64,000 nucleotides of DNA from Lacticaseibacillus baoqingensis (GTDB lineage: Bacteria > Bacillota > Bacilli > Lactobacillales > Lactobacillaceae). The stretch is from contig NZ_RHOI01000004.1 in the NCBI RefSeq assembly GCF_003946165.1, forward strand, positions 1 to 64,000, given 5' to 3'. Position 1 is the first letter of the stretch; each line of letters starts with the position of its first letter. Under the pieces are notes generated by a model, which ran no database searches, was not told the origin of the DNA, and saw only the letters and a program-made list of their open reading frames with translations. A program made the position numbers and the translations under genes. This document shows positions 15,070-23,305 of the stretch, piece by piece.

Positions 15070-16446
15070 TTAATTTCGGGCATGCCTAAAGCCGTAAGCG
15101 AAGTATACGATCATCCCAAAGGCAAACCAGATCAAGCTCATGATCCAAGTTTCCGCACTCAATTGGCTCATCAACAAGAGGCAAAACAAGAAGCTGATGA
15201 TCGGCACGACCGGATACCCTGGCACTTTGAAGCCATCATTGCTGATTTTTTGATGGCGGCGCAAGGGGATGATGCCGATCGACACGAAGGCAAAAGCAAT
15301 CAAGGTGCCGATATTCACCAAATTGACCAGTTGGGTCAACGGCACAAATCCACCCATGACAGCGATGATCAAGGTCACCGTCCACAAAGCGTTCAATGGC
15401 AGCTGGTGGGTGACTTTCCCAAACCACCGCGGCAGCAGCCGGTCACGGCCGATCGCATAGACTAAGCGCGACGACGAATAGATCATGGTGACCATCATCG
15501 TGAACATTCCGGCTAACGCGCCTAATGCGATCACCCCTGAAAGTTTGGGTTGATGGATCGCGTTCAAGGCAAAAGAGACGGGATCGGCGACGTCTAAGCG
15601 GGTATATTTGACGATCCCAGTTAACACGATCGCGACTAAGACATATAAGATGGTGGCGATGATCAAGGTGCCGATGATCCCGCGCGGCAAGGTTTTTTGC
15701 GGTTTTTTGACTTCTGGTGCTGATGCCGATACCGCATCAAAGCCCAGATAAGCAAAGAAAACCGTTGAAGCGCCGGCCAAGATCCCTTTGGCCCCAAAAG
15801 GCAGATACGGGTGCCAATTCACCGGGTGCACATAAAATGCGCCAACTATGATGAAAATCAAGATGATGCCTAACTTCACGACCACCATCACGCGGTTGAC
15901 TGCCATTGACGTGCGCATCCCGCGGCTCAACAAGATCCCGATCAACAAGACCACCACCACGGCGATCAAGTTGAAATAGGTGCCATGAGCCGGATCAAAC
16001 GCACCGGTGATCGCCTTGGGGATCTGCAAGCCAAAGCCGGCGATGAAGCTTTGAAAATAAGCAGCAAAACTTGTCGAAACCGCGGCGACTGCCAGCATAT
16101 ACTCCAAGATCAAGGCCCAGCCAATGACCCAGCCGAAGATCTGGCCAAAAACGATGTTGCCATATGCGTAAGCGGAGCCGGCGACGGGCAATGCCGACGC
16201 AAATTCGGCATAACACATCGCCGCCAAGCTGCACACCACTGCGGCTAAGACAAAGGCTAAGGTGATTGCCGGACCGGCAGTGGTCGCTGCCACTGTACCT
16301 GGGAGGATGAAGATCCCAGTGCCGATCACGGCGCCAATGCCTAAGGCAATCAAATCGCGCGTGGTCAAGGTGCGAGCAAGTTGGTGATCGGCTTTGAGGG
16401 TCTTATCTAAGTCGGGTTTTGCCGTGAGGCGTTGCCATAAACTCAT
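15070..16446 (-). CDS. APC-family amino-acid permease (cationic amino-acid / YfnA type)
   Basis: 458 aa, twelve hydrophobic segments. The N-terminus LTTRDLIALGIGAVIGTGIFILPG is the APC signature, and GSAYAYGNIVFGQIFGWVIGWALILEYMLAVAAVS is typical of the cationic amino-acid transporter subgroup. FFAYLGFDAVSASAPEVKKPQKTLPRGI is the conserved loop after TM6. Specificity is not determined by the sequence. The gene lies 38 bases downstream of plsC on the same strand and may be co-transcribed. Its ribosome binding site (AGAAAGAAG, ~13 bases away) is weak. Confidence 0.92.
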   Translation of the reverse strand: MSLWQRLTAKPDLDKTLKADHQLARTLTTRDLIALGIGAVIGTGIFILPGTVAATTAGPAITLAFVLAAVVCSLAAMCYAEFASALPVAGSAYAYGNIVFGQIFGWVIGWALILEYMLAVAAVSTSFAAYFQSFIAGFGLQIPKAITGAFDPAHGTYFNLIAVVVVLLIGILLSRGMRTSMAVNRVMVVVKLGIILIFIIVGAFYVHPVNWHPYLPFGAKGILAGASTVFFAYLGFDAVSASAPEVKKPQKTLPRGIIGTLIIATILYVLVAIVLTGIVKYTRLDVADPVSFALNAIHQPKLSGVIALGALAGMFTMMVTMIYSSSRLVYAIGRDRLLPRWFGKVTHQLPLNALWTVTLIIAVMGGFVPLTQLVNLVNIGTLIAFAFVSIGIIPLRRHQKISNDGFKVPGYPVVPIISFLFCLLLMSQLSAETWIMSLIWFAFGMIVYFAYGFRHARN

Positions 16447-16484
16447 GAGGATGATGACTTCTTTCTAATTTGTCAACGAGGGGG

Positions 16485-17135
16485 TCAGACTTTACCGTGT
16501 TCTTTTTCTTCAAGATACTTCTTTTGGTCAGGCACATATTTGAACGTTGGGTCGATCGCTTTGTCGATCGCATCAAAGCTGGCTTGCATTTGATCGCTCA
16601 ATGCCTGAGTCACTGAGTCGGTCAATTTGCCGGCTGGCACCGTGATCGGGTCGCCAAAGCGTACGGTCACGCGCTTGCGCAAGAATAGATGTGAGAATTT
16701 CACCGGGCCTTGATAAACCGCTGGCACGATCGGCACCTTGCCTAACTTGGCGATCAAGATCGCGCCGCCTTTGAGTTGAGATGAATAGCGCGAACCAGAA
16801 GGGAAAATGATGATGGATAAGCCTTGATTTTTCATCATTTTCACTGGGGTCTTGATCACACTGGGACCAGGATGGGCGCGGTCAACGCCAAACGCGTTGG
16901 CATGCGTCAAGATCCACCGCAAAATCGGGTTTTGGAATAACTCGCGTTTGGCCATGAAGCCGACTTTGCGCGGACTGGCCGCCAGCGCAAAATAAATTGG
17001 ATCCCACCAAGTGCGGTGCGGCCCGACTAACACATACGGGCCATCAGGCAAGACTTCCTTATTCTCGTAATGAGCGTTGCCATTGATGATCGCCACGATG
17101 ATGCGGGCGACAACGCGGATGAACGAATAAAACAT
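16485..17135 (-). CDS. plsC: 1-acyl-sn-glycerol-3-phosphate acyltransferase (PlsC family)
   Basis: 216 aa. Acyltransferase block I is HRTWWDP (His40, Asp45). Block II GFMAKRELFQNPILRWIL and block III FPSGSRYSS follow, and block IV is VPIVPAVYQGP. Block III normally reads FPEGTRS; Ser replaces the Glu here, an unusual change at a substrate-contact position. The N-terminus is hydrophobic (FIRVVARIIVAII), so the enzyme sits at the inner membrane face. It makes phosphatidate from lysophosphatidate, possibly as one of several PlsC paralogues. GGGAG precedes ATG 17135. Confidence 0.88.
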   Translation of the reverse strand: MFYSFIRVVARIIVAIINGNAHYENKEVLPDGPYVLVGPHRTWWDPIYFALAASPRKVGFMAKRELFQNPILRWILTHANAFGVDRAHPGPSVIKTPVKMMKNQGLSIIIFPSGSRYSSQLKGGAILIAKLGKVPIVPAVYQGPVKFSHLFLRKRVTVRFGDPITVPAGKLTDSVTQALSDQMQASFDAIDKAIDPTFKYVPDQKKYLEEKEHGKV

Positions 17136-17211
17136 GAGGGAACTCCCTTCGTGATTTCAAAATTGAATCTATTATACCATTAACGATCTGTTCGAATCGC
17201 AGGTCTGTTTT

Positions 17212-17240
17212 AGTATACCGTATGCGGCAGCTGGCGTAAA
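17212..17240 (-). promoter_or_regulatory. Promoter of plsC
   Basis: Minus strand: TTTACG (17235-17240), 17 bases, TATACT (17212-17217). A second TATAAT-like -10 lies nearer the gene (about 17171-17176) without a clear -35. Confidence 0.5.
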
Positions 17241-17277
17241 AAGAGCCAGTGGTTGCGCCCCTCAGCGGATTTTAATG

Positions 17278-17304
17278 CGCAAGCGCTTACGTAAACGGTA
17301 TAAT
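17278..17304 (+). promoter_or_regulatory. -10 box with cre-like element upstream
   Basis: CGCAAGCGCTTACGT (17278-17292) read on the minus strand fits the catabolite-response consensus at 13 of 15 positions. It overlaps where the -35 box should be for TATAAT at 17299-17304. If real, CcpA would control the 129-aa protein gene at 17337. Confidence 0.4.
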
Positions 17305-17336
17305 GAACTTGAACCATAATGAAGGGAGTCTTGTGT

Positions 17337-17726
17337 ATGCCTATCTTGATGACGCGGCCAACCACCACCGCGCAGATTGACCAACGGCTGGCGAATTTTT
17401 CTGGGGTGCCGACAACCGCTTGCCGGCCAGTGCCAAGCTTTGAGTTGCGTGCCGTGGCGCAAGCGGCCAGCCGCCAGCATCCCCAGATCACTTGTTTAAA
17501 AGTGCGCTTTGACGATCACGATCACTTGATCAGCGTTTCCGCCAGCGGCACCAGCAGCGGTGATGCCGTGGGCGATGACTTGCAAGCCGACGCTGAGGCG
17601 GTCGCGGAGTGGTTGACGCAAGCCGTGGCGGCTGAAACGCCGGCGCGGTTGTTTAGTTCAGACCACGAGACTTGGCTTTATTTGCATGAGGCGCCAGGCG
17701 ATTGCATCCTTTTATACGAAGATTAA
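17337..17726 (+). CDS. Uncharacterised protein (129 aa)
   Basis: ATG 17337 follows GAAGGGAG. The protein is soluble, starting MPILMTRPTTTAQIDQRL, and contains no recognised domain or cysteine pair. The C-terminus (ETWLYLHEAPGDCILLYED) is beta-like and acidic. It is a single-gene unit with a -10 box, a cre-like element and a terminator. Coding is supported by those signals and by third-position codon bias like its neighbours. Function unknown. Confidence 0.65.
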   Translation: MPILMTRPTTTAQIDQRLANFSGVPTTACRPVPSFELRAVAQAASRQHPQITCLKVRFDDHDHLISVSASGTSSGDAVGDDLQADAEAVAEWLTQAVAAETPARLFSSDHETWLYLHEAPGDCILLYED

Positions 17727-17732
17727 CCTTGT

Positions 17733-17763
17733 GGCCGTTTTGTGACTAGAAACGGTCTTTTTG
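17733..17763 (+). terminator. Terminator of the 129-aa protein gene
   Basis: GGCCGTTT/AAACGGTC stem, 10-base loop, T5 run. Confidence 0.8.
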
Positions 17764-17789
17764 CATCTGATTAATAAAGGAGTGACGTG

Positions 17790-19388
17790 ATGTCTGTCAA
17801 TGATTCGCTGGACCCATATTGGGAAGACTTTCAGCAAGCACCTGAGTACCAGCGCTTAGCGCTATATGCTAACCCGCTGATCCAGCACTTTTTTGCCGCG
17901 GTGAGCCAAGCAATCATCGATTCAACGCTGCCGTTAAAACAGTGGCGAAAACAACAGCTGGCGGAACAAGTCACTGATTTTGTCACTGCCGCAGGCGATC
18001 CTCCTGACGCGATCGGGGATGTGATCTTGTTGGGCAAATATCGGGTGTTTGCGATGGTCATGACTTTTTTGGCGAAGCGGCAGAAGCTGGGGATCAGTGC
18101 TGAAGCGCTGCCGCTTGTGTGGCAGCAACTGGAACGCCAGTACGATCTGGACTCAGAGTCTTCGCGTGCAGATGAATACTTTTTATCGACGTTACCGTCG
18201 TCAGTTTCAGGTTTGGCTCAGTGGCAGTCGTATACGGCGGCGGATATCGCCGATTATACCCAAGCGTGGGTCGATGATTATGTCGCCAGCGCTGCTTGGC
18301 GGCAGCGGCCAATGGGGGTGTCTCGGGAATTCTTGAGTACGACGGTCGCTGATTTGACGACACTTGCATATGACCGCTACCGTAAAACGCCCAAGACTTG
18401 GACGAAGCGGGTGCTGCAAGAGACATTAAGCTGGAAATTTGTCTGGCAACAGCCGCTCACAGCGACTGGCGCAGCGCTGATCGTGCCAGCGTTGACCGCG
18501 TGGTTGGCGTGGCTTGGACAAACTGAGCGCCTCAATGCCAAAAAAGCCGCTAATTATCAACGGTATTTGCGCGCCCTTGAGCCTGAATTTCTAAAACAGA
18601 TGCAAGATGAAGAGCTGTTTTCGACAGGCAAGCTTTTGTACACGCACATGGTTGCTTTTGGTATCGATCCCAACGCGGAAGCGGCCGTTGACGCCTTTAT
18701 GGATCAAGTGATCGGCTATCGCGACGAAGACCTCATGCAAGAAGTGCAAGCGTTAATGCCGGAAGCGGCGTTGGCGGATCAAGCCGATTGGGAAGAGGAC
18801 TTTGAAGCAGATGAATCAGCTCTCGTCCCTGACGACGTGCGCGCTATCCTCGACGACGAACAAGCGATGCAGCAAGCAGCTGAATTGTACGATCCCGACT
18901 CTGCCGCCAATTATTTGCAAGCTGACCATCTGCCGGCTAAAGGCCCTCGGCAATGGCAAAAAGCAGTGGCGCAGCAAGTGCATGCACAAGGGGTCCAAGC
19001 AGGGTTGCGCTTGTGGCTGCAACGCGATCGCTATGCGCTGCCACAAGGCTGGCAAGCACCGGCGATCGTGTTGCAAGTGACGCAACTATTCGATCTATTT
19101 TATGCCCAAGACTTAAGCACCCCCGCCAGCTGGACGCCTGCGATGTTTGCCGATTTTGGTGATTGGTTGCGCCAAAATGAAGCTGGCCAGGCGCTGTTGT
19201 TGCTGTATTCGAGCATGCTTGCGGCGCAAGCGGCGGCTGGATCGCTGCCAGCCGCTCAAAGTTCCAGCTTACAAGCCGCATTACGCGGTGAGCCTATGTC
19301 TGGAGCTTTCAAAGCCAAGCCGGGTAAAGTGATCTCACTGCAACAAGCAAAAGCGCAACTAAAACACAAACCCCGCGCTGAACGCTGA
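17790..19388 (+). CDS. Helical protein of unknown function, paralogue of the C-terminal part of the 12158 protein
   Basis: 532 aa; ATG 17790 lies 7 bases after AAAGGAG, and GTG 17787 is too close. It lacks the TnpR-like domain. From about residue 148 (IADYTQAWVDDYVASAAWRQ) it aligns with the 12158 protein (VRALVKGWTDDFLKSNEY). The match continues through KTPKTWTKRVLQ versus QIPQAWTVEGVW, FSTGKLLYTHMVAFGIDPNAEAAVDAFMDQV versus FGPAKKIGIAMSKANIDPQDKAAVHQFVDDY, and QWQKAVAQQVHAQGVQAG versus KWQRGVATRVHKAAVDNA. The tail is basic (KHKPRAER). An acidic insert near residues 320-345 (ADWEEDFEADES) is unique to it. Probably cytoplasmic; no catalytic motif seen. Confidence 0.75.
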   Translation: MSVNDSLDPYWEDFQQAPEYQRLALYANPLIQHFFAAVSQAIIDSTLPLKQWRKQQLAEQVTDFVTAAGDPPDAIGDVILLGKYRVFAMVMTFLAKRQKLGISAEALPLVWQQLERQYDLDSESSRADEYFLSTLPSSVSGLAQWQSYTAADIADYTQAWVDDYVASAAWRQRPMGVSREFLSTTVADLTTLAYDRYRKTPKTWTKRVLQETLSWKFVWQQPLTATGAALIVPALTAWLAWLGQTERLNAKKAANYQRYLRALEPEFLKQMQDEELFSTGKLLYTHMVAFGIDPNAEAAVDAFMDQVIGYRDEDLMQEVQALMPEAALADQADWEEDFEADESALVPDDVRAILDDEQAMQQAAELYDPDSAANYLQADHLPAKGPRQWQKAVAQQVHAQGVQAGLRLWLQRDRYALPQGWQAPAIVLQVTQLFDLFYAQDLSTPASWTPAMFADFGDWLRQNEAGQALLLLYSSMLAAQAAAGSLPAAQSSSLQAALRGEPMSGAFKAKPGKVISLQQAKAQLKHKPRAER

Positions 19389-19404
19389 TGACCACGCGAG
19401 ACGC

Positions 19405-19455
19405 AAAAAAAGTTCCGGCCGCAATTGCAATCCATGCAAAGCTGACCGGAGCTTT
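19405..19455 (-). terminator. Terminator of the LLM/NADP oxidoreductase operon
   Basis: Stem AAGTTCCGG/CCGGAGCTT with a long loop. On the minus strand it is followed by a T7 run. It may also act for the plus-strand gene ending at 19388. Confidence 0.7.
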
Positions 19456-19476
19456 ATTCGCGTGTGCTGGCGGAGA

Positions 19477-20160
19477 TTATAGCTTGTTGCCGCGCGCAGC
19501 AATGATTTTTTGGCCAAAAGTGCTATCGTATATTTTTGCGAGTTTTTCGCGAAACTCAGTCGTCGGAATCGCCTCACCAAAAAGCGGGCTGCCAGGCTCT
19601 AATAGCAAGCCAAAGCGCAAAGGCCCTAGGTCCAGCGGCGCAAAGCCAAAACCAGACAATATTTGAGTGACGACCGGCCGGATGTCGTCATGGTCGGTGG
19701 CAAAGGCCATCGCTCGCGGAAGCGTGGGTTTGCGATCAACTTCGATTTCCAAATCGTGGTAGCCCATATGGTTAAAGGCCTTGGCTACTTTGCTTTGGGC
19801 TAACCAGTCCTGGATCACTTCAGAGCTGGAGTGGGTCAGATCAGAGATCTCATTGACCGTGCCATCGACTTCGACCCAATAATTGGTTGCATCTAAAACG
19901 ATCTTGCCCGCAAATGCTTGCGGGTCAAGGTCGCGGTAATGACTCAACGGGATGGCTAAGATGATCACATCTGCTTGGGCGACTAACGCGTCAGCAGTGG
20001 TGGTCACTGCGCCAGGCGCTAAGGTGTCGATCACCCATTGCAATTGGTCCACTGGACGGCGGCTGGCGATCAAGAGCTTGAAGCCGGCTTGAGTGCCAAG
20101 GCGGGCTAAGGTTGAGCCTAATTTGCCAGCGCCTAAAATACCGATCGTTAAATCAGGCAT
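19477..20160 (-). CDS. NADPH-dependent F420-reductase-like / NAD(P)-binding oxidoreductase
   Basis: 227 aa. The N-terminal Rossmann motif is IGILGAGKLGSTLARLG, and the basic IASRRP after strand 2 suggests NADPH preference. VIILAIPLSHYRDLD and GKIVLDATNYWVEVDG match the NPY-like F420 oxidoreductase family, which in Firmicutes (no F420) presumably uses another acceptor. ATG 20160 has GGAGG 8 bases upstream; the GTG at 20169 overlaps that site. It overlaps the LLM-family gene upstream by 8 bases, so the two products probably work together, perhaps one supplying reduced flavin or an NADPH-linked step. Confidence 0.8.
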   Translation of the reverse strand: MPDLTIGILGAGKLGSTLARLGTQAGFKLLIASRRPVDQLQWVIDTLAPGAVTTTADALVAQADVIILAIPLSHYRDLDPQAFAGKIVLDATNYWVEVDGTVNEISDLTHSSSEVIQDWLAQSKVAKAFNHMGYHDLEIEVDRKPTLPRAMAFATDHDDIRPVVTQILSGFGFAPLDLGPLRFGLLLEPGSPLFGEAIPTTEFREKLAKIYDSTFGQKIIAARGNKL

Positions 20161-21205
20161 TAGCGGCACCTCCTAAGAGTTCTTTGACCCGCGGGATGAC
20201 TTTTTGCGCATAGTTGCGAATCGTCGCGGTGCGCTGGTGCAGCAGCTGCCCGCCAGTACCATAAACCAAATCGAAGCGCTGCATGTCTAAGGCATTCATG
20301 TTTTTAGCAATTTTTTGGGCCACTTGTTCAGGGGTGCCAACGTAATAGGAACCTTTATCGATTTCAAATTCGAATCGATCCCGGGTCATTGGTGCCCATC
20401 CCCGGTCGATGCCAATGCGGTCCATTTCGGCTTTGATATATTGCCAGCCGACTTTTTTGGCCTCATCTTCATCATCGAGGATGATCCCATGGGCGTGCAT
20501 CCCCAACGGCAGTTCTGGCTTATTCATTTGTTTGACAGCTTTGTGGTATAAGTCGACATATGGACGAAAACGTACTGGCTCGCCGCCGATGATGGCGATC
20601 ACCACTGGCAGCTCATAGTAAGCGGCACGAATGATCGATTCAGGCGAGCCGCCGACAGCCAAAGTCGTGGCGATGGTTTCGCCAGCTGGCAGTTTTGGAT
20701 ACACAGTGGTGTCGGTGAGCTTTTGGGTGAATTTGCCTTCCCAATCGATCGCGCCGCCAGCCAGCAGCTTTTCCCACAGCTCGATCTTTTCTTCAAAAAG
20801 TTCGTTGTAGTTTTCCAAGTCATACCCGTATAATGGGAAAGACTCGGTAAAAGAGCCGCGCCCGAGCATGATCTCTTCGCGACCGTTAGCTAACGCGTGC
20901 AAGGTACTGAAGCGTTCAAAAACCCGTACGGGATCATCAGAACTCAATACGGTTACCGCCGTCCCTAATTTGATATGCCGAGTGGTCGCAGCCAATGCCC
21001 CTAAGACGATTTCAGGGCTGGAAATCGCAAATTCTGAGCGGTGATGTTCACCTAAGGCGATCAAGTCGATCCCTAAGCGGTCTGCCAGTTGGCCTTCAGC
21101 AACGACTTGGCGCAGGCTTTCTGCGCCGGTCATCGGCGTGCCATCATCTTTAAAGGCTAAGTCGCCAAACGTGTTTAAACCAAATTGATAAGTTGTCTTG
21201 TTCAT
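20153..21205 (-). CDS. LLM-class flavin-dependent oxidoreductase (luciferase-like)
   Basis: 350 aa. Bacterial luciferase-like monooxygenase fold: AESLRQVVAEGQLADRLGIDLIALGEHHRSEFAISSPEIVLGALAATTRHIKLGTAVTVLSSDDPVRVFERF is the classic N-terminal half, and GREEIMLGRGSFTESFPLYGYDL follows. Members oxidise substrates with FMNH2 or F420H2; here FMN is expected. ATG 21205 (MNKTTYQFGLNTFG) follows GAGGGG. First gene of a two-gene operon; a palindromic operator-like site covers its promoter, suggesting inducible control. Confidence 0.88.
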   Translation of the reverse strand: MNKTTYQFGLNTFGDLAFKDDGTPMTGAESLRQVVAEGQLADRLGIDLIALGEHHRSEFAISSPEIVLGALAATTRHIKLGTAVTVLSSDDPVRVFERFSTLHALANGREEIMLGRGSFTESFPLYGYDLENYNELFEEKIELWEKLLAGGAIDWEGKFTQKLTDTTVYPKLPAGETIATTLAVGGSPESIIRAAYYELPVVIAIIGGEPVRFRPYVDLYHKAVKQMNKPELPLGMHAHGIILDDEDEAKKVGWQYIKAEMDRIGIDRGWAPMTRDRFEFEIDKGSYYVGTPEQVAQKIAKNMNALDMQRFDLVYGTGGQLLHQRTATIRNYAQKVIPRVKELLGGAANA

Positions 21206-21224
21206 GGGTACCCCTCTGTTTTCT

Positions 21225-21239
21225 CTTACTTTTAGTAAG
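21225..21239. promoter_or_regulatory. Candidate operator over the LLM promoter
   Basis: Perfect inverted repeat CTTACT-TTT-AGTAAG just downstream of, and touching, the -10 box. This placement is typical of a repressor. Redox-responsive HxlR/DUF24 regulators such as YodB bind similar TACT/AGTA palindromes, so one could be the regulator (inference). Confidence 0.45.
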
Positions 21240-21265
21240 TATAACGGATGTGGCCAATAATGCAA
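21238..21265 (-). promoter_or_regulatory. Promoter of the LLM oxidoreductase operon
   Basis: Minus strand: TTGCAT (21260-21265), 16 bases, TATACT (21238-21243). Confidence 0.6.
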
Positions 21266-21414
21266 GTCCTGATCAAGGGGCTGAGCGTGAAAAGGCGGCT
21301 TTGCCGATCAACTATGGCAATTTTAGATGATGGAACAGGCCCACAACGATCGGTGAAAATCGCGATCAGCCCATGCAGGGTGCCGTTCAGGCGATGAGCT
21401 TAAGGAGGGATAAG

Positions 21415-22077
21415 ATGACGAAGCAAACGCGCTTGCGCACATTGCTGATCGGCTTGGCGCTGGTCGCCTTGGTCATTTTAGTGGTGTATTATTGGCCGCT
21501 GCTCACTCAGCTGCAACATTGGCGCTTTGATCGCGCGGGTTTTATTCATGCCTTTCGCCACCGCGGGTGGTTGGCGGTAGGACCACTGGTGTTATTATTG
21601 ATCGGCGTCAGTTTGATCCCCGGGGCCCCGAATTCGGTGATCGCGATTTTAAGCGGCGTGTGTCTAGGCGCCCCGTTGGGATTTGTCGTGAATGTGATCG
21701 GCTTAAGTGTCGGCAATTCAATAGGGGCACTGTTCGTTGATCGCGTCGAAGCACGCCGCCATCGGCAACAGCAGCCTTCGCGATTATTGGAGGCGCTCTT
21801 GAAAATGCGGCACCCGCGTTTAGGGGTGCTCATCGGCTATGCCGTGCCATTCATTCCCAATACCTTGGTGCATGTGGCGGCTGGCGAATTAGCCTTGTCT
21901 CGCCGCATGTTAGTGTCTACGGTGGCACTGGGAAGCATCCCGACCGCATTTTTTTATGCCTTTGGCGGGGATGCGGTGTTACAAGTCAAGCCGGCGCGGT
22001 TGGCAGTCGTGGCCGCGTTGCTTGGTGCGTCAGCATTGGCGATCGGGTTGATCCGGCACGATCAGCGTCAGCGGTGA
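21415..22077 (+). CDS. TVP38/TMEM64-family (VTT/DedA-like) membrane protein
   Basis: 220 aa; ATG 21415 follows AAGGAGGG. Hydrophobic segments lie at residues ~10-30, 52-75, 78-105, 155-175 and 190-212. The VTT (SNARE-associated Golgi-like) signature is visible: IPGAPNSVIAILSGVCLGAPLGFVVNVIGLSVGNSIGALFVDR, then IGYAVPFIPNTLVHVAAGE. The family is thought to move or flip lipids, but this member's role is unknown. Single-gene unit. Confidence 0.85.
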   Translation: MTKQTRLRTLLIGLALVALVILVVYYWPLLTQLQHWRFDRAGFIHAFRHRGWLAVGPLVLLLIGVSLIPGAPNSVIAILSGVCLGAPLGFVVNVIGLSVGNSIGALFVDRVEARRHRQQQPSRLLEALLKMRHPRLGVLIGYAVPFIPNTLVHVAAGELALSRRMLVSTVALGSIPTAFFYAFGGDAVLQVKPARLAVVAALLGASALAIGLIRHDQRQR

Positions 22078-22081
22078 GCAA

Positions 22082-22110
22082 TTGCCGCTTGAAGCCGGAT
22101 TGGGTATACT
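22082..22110 (+). promoter_or_regulatory. Promoter of the tRNA methyltransferase / GIY-YIG operon
   Basis: TTGCCG (22082-22087), 17 bases, TATACT (22105-22110). Confidence 0.65.
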
Positions 22111-22165
22111 GATCAAGCAGATCAGCGCTGTGAACAGTGATTTTTGAGGTGAAAAGGAGTTCGTC

Positions 22166-22900
22166 ATGGCATTACTTCCCGGGGAACGGATCGATCAACT
22201 GCAAAGCGCAGGCGTGGCGATCATTCAATCGAAACAAGTTTTTGCGTTTTCATTAGACGCGGTCTTGTTGGCAGATTTTGCGGTGGTTAAAAAGCATTCG
22301 CGGGTAGTCGACTTGGCGGCAGGCAATGGGGCAGTGGGGCTGTTTGTGGCGCCGCAAACCGACGCACAAGTGACCTTGATCGAATTACAAGCCCGCTTGG
22401 CCGATATGGCGCAGCGCTCTGTGGCCTTAAACGGGTTGACCAATGTCGATGTCTTGCAATTGGACTTGAAGCTGGCACCGACAGTGATCGCTAAAGATTC
22501 GGTGGATGTCGTCACTTGCAACCCGCCGTATTTCAAGGTGGCCCCAGGGCATGTGACTAATCCTAACGACCACTTAGCGTTAGCGCGCCATGAATTGACC
22601 ACGGATTTTGCCACAGTGGCCAACACCGCTGCGGAATTGTTGAAATATCAAGGCAAGGCGTTTTTCGTCCATCGTCCGGACCGGTTGGCGGAGTTGTTGC
22701 AAACATTGGTTGACGCGCAACTGGCACCAAAGCGCTTGCGCTTCATTCACCCCAAAGCCGATCGTGAAGCCAACATGGTTTTGATCGAAGCAATCAAAGC
22801 CGGCAAGCCGGATGGCATCCGGATCTTGCCGCCATTGACGGTGTATCAAGCGGATGGCCAATATTCTCCGGCAGTGCAGGCGGTGTTATATGGCAAGTGA
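22166..22900 (+). CDS. tRNA1(Val) (adenine37-N6)-methyltransferase-like protein (TrmN6/YabB family)
   Basis: 244 aa. SAM-dependent methyltransferase: motif [17 protein letters not shown] near residues 46-61, and the N6-adenine catalytic motif NPPY at 119-122 (TCNPPYFKV). N-terminal [10 protein letters not shown] and [20 protein letters not shown] are typical of the YabB/YfiC group. The predicted reaction is N6-methylation of A37 in tRNA-Val, by homology. AAAAGGAG precedes the ATG. It overlaps the GIY-YIG gene by 11 bases, an arrangement also seen as yabB-yazA in Bacillus. Confidence 0.88.
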   Translation: MALLPGERIDQLQSAGVAIIQSKQVFAFSLDAVLLADFAVVKKHSRVVDLAAGNGAVGLFVAPQTDAQVTLIELQARLADMAQRSVALNGLTNVDVLQLDLKLAPTVIAKDSVDVVTCNPPYFKVAPGHVTNPNDHLALARHELTTDFATVANTAAELLKYQGKAFFVHRPDRLAELLQTLVDAQLAPKRLRFIHPKADREANMVLIEAIKAGKPDGIRILPPLTVYQADGQYSPAVQAVLYGK

Positions 22901-23159
22901 AGGTCCGTTTTATTTTTATGTCTTACAATGTGCTGATGGCAGTTTTTATGGCGGCTTCACCACCGATGTCGGCCAGCGCGTGGCCACGCATAATGCGGGG
23001 TTAGGGGCGAAATACACCAAGCAGCGTTTGCCAGTGCGGCTGCTGTATGCCCAAGCGTTTGCGTCGCGACATGACGCTTTATCTGCCGAGTGGCATTTCA
23101 AACATCAAAGCCGTGCTGCCAAAGAAGCCTTTTTAGCGGCGCATAAAGTTGCCTGGTAG
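22890..23159 (+). CDS. GIY-YIG domain nuclease-like protein (UPF0213/YazA family)
   Basis: 89 aa, normal for the family. [31 protein letters not shown] is the GIY-YIG core, with Y and G positions slightly altered (FYV...FYGG), and the catalytic-type Arg and the AEWHFK...SRAAKEAF tail are present. ATG 22890 lies within the end of the methyltransferase gene and has no strong ribosome binding site, so translational coupling is likely. The biological substrate is unknown. Confidence 0.85.
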   Translation: MASEGPFYFYVLQCADGSFYGGFTTDVGQRVATHNAGLGAKYTKQRLPVRLLYAQAFASRHDALSAEWHFKHQSRAAKEAFLAAHKVAW

Positions 23160-23162
23160 GGC

Positions 23163-23191
23163 TTGTCAAAGCCTAATGGATAGCGTAAACT
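23163..23191 (+). promoter_or_regulatory. Promoter of rpsB-tsf
   Basis: TTGTCA (23163-23168), 17 bases, TAAACT (23186-23191). Confidence 0.65.
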
Positions 23192-23305
23192 ATTACGAGT
23201 GCGATATGCACAAACCACATTGGTGCTGATCATCGCTGGGGTGCTCGCAAGAGTCCGGCGGTGGCGTGAGGCCCCAAGAGGAAAAAAACCTATGGAGGAT
23301 TCATA
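23192..23305 (+). promoter_or_regulatory. 5' leader of rpsB
   Basis: A ~105-base untranslated leader rich in short stems: GCGATATGC, GTGCTGATCATCGCTGG and GAGTCCGGCGGTGGCGTGAGG. It ends in the ribosome binding site TATGGAGG. Leaders of rpsB are often bound by S2 for autoregulation; that role is inferred here, and the fold has not been computed. Confidence 0.4.
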
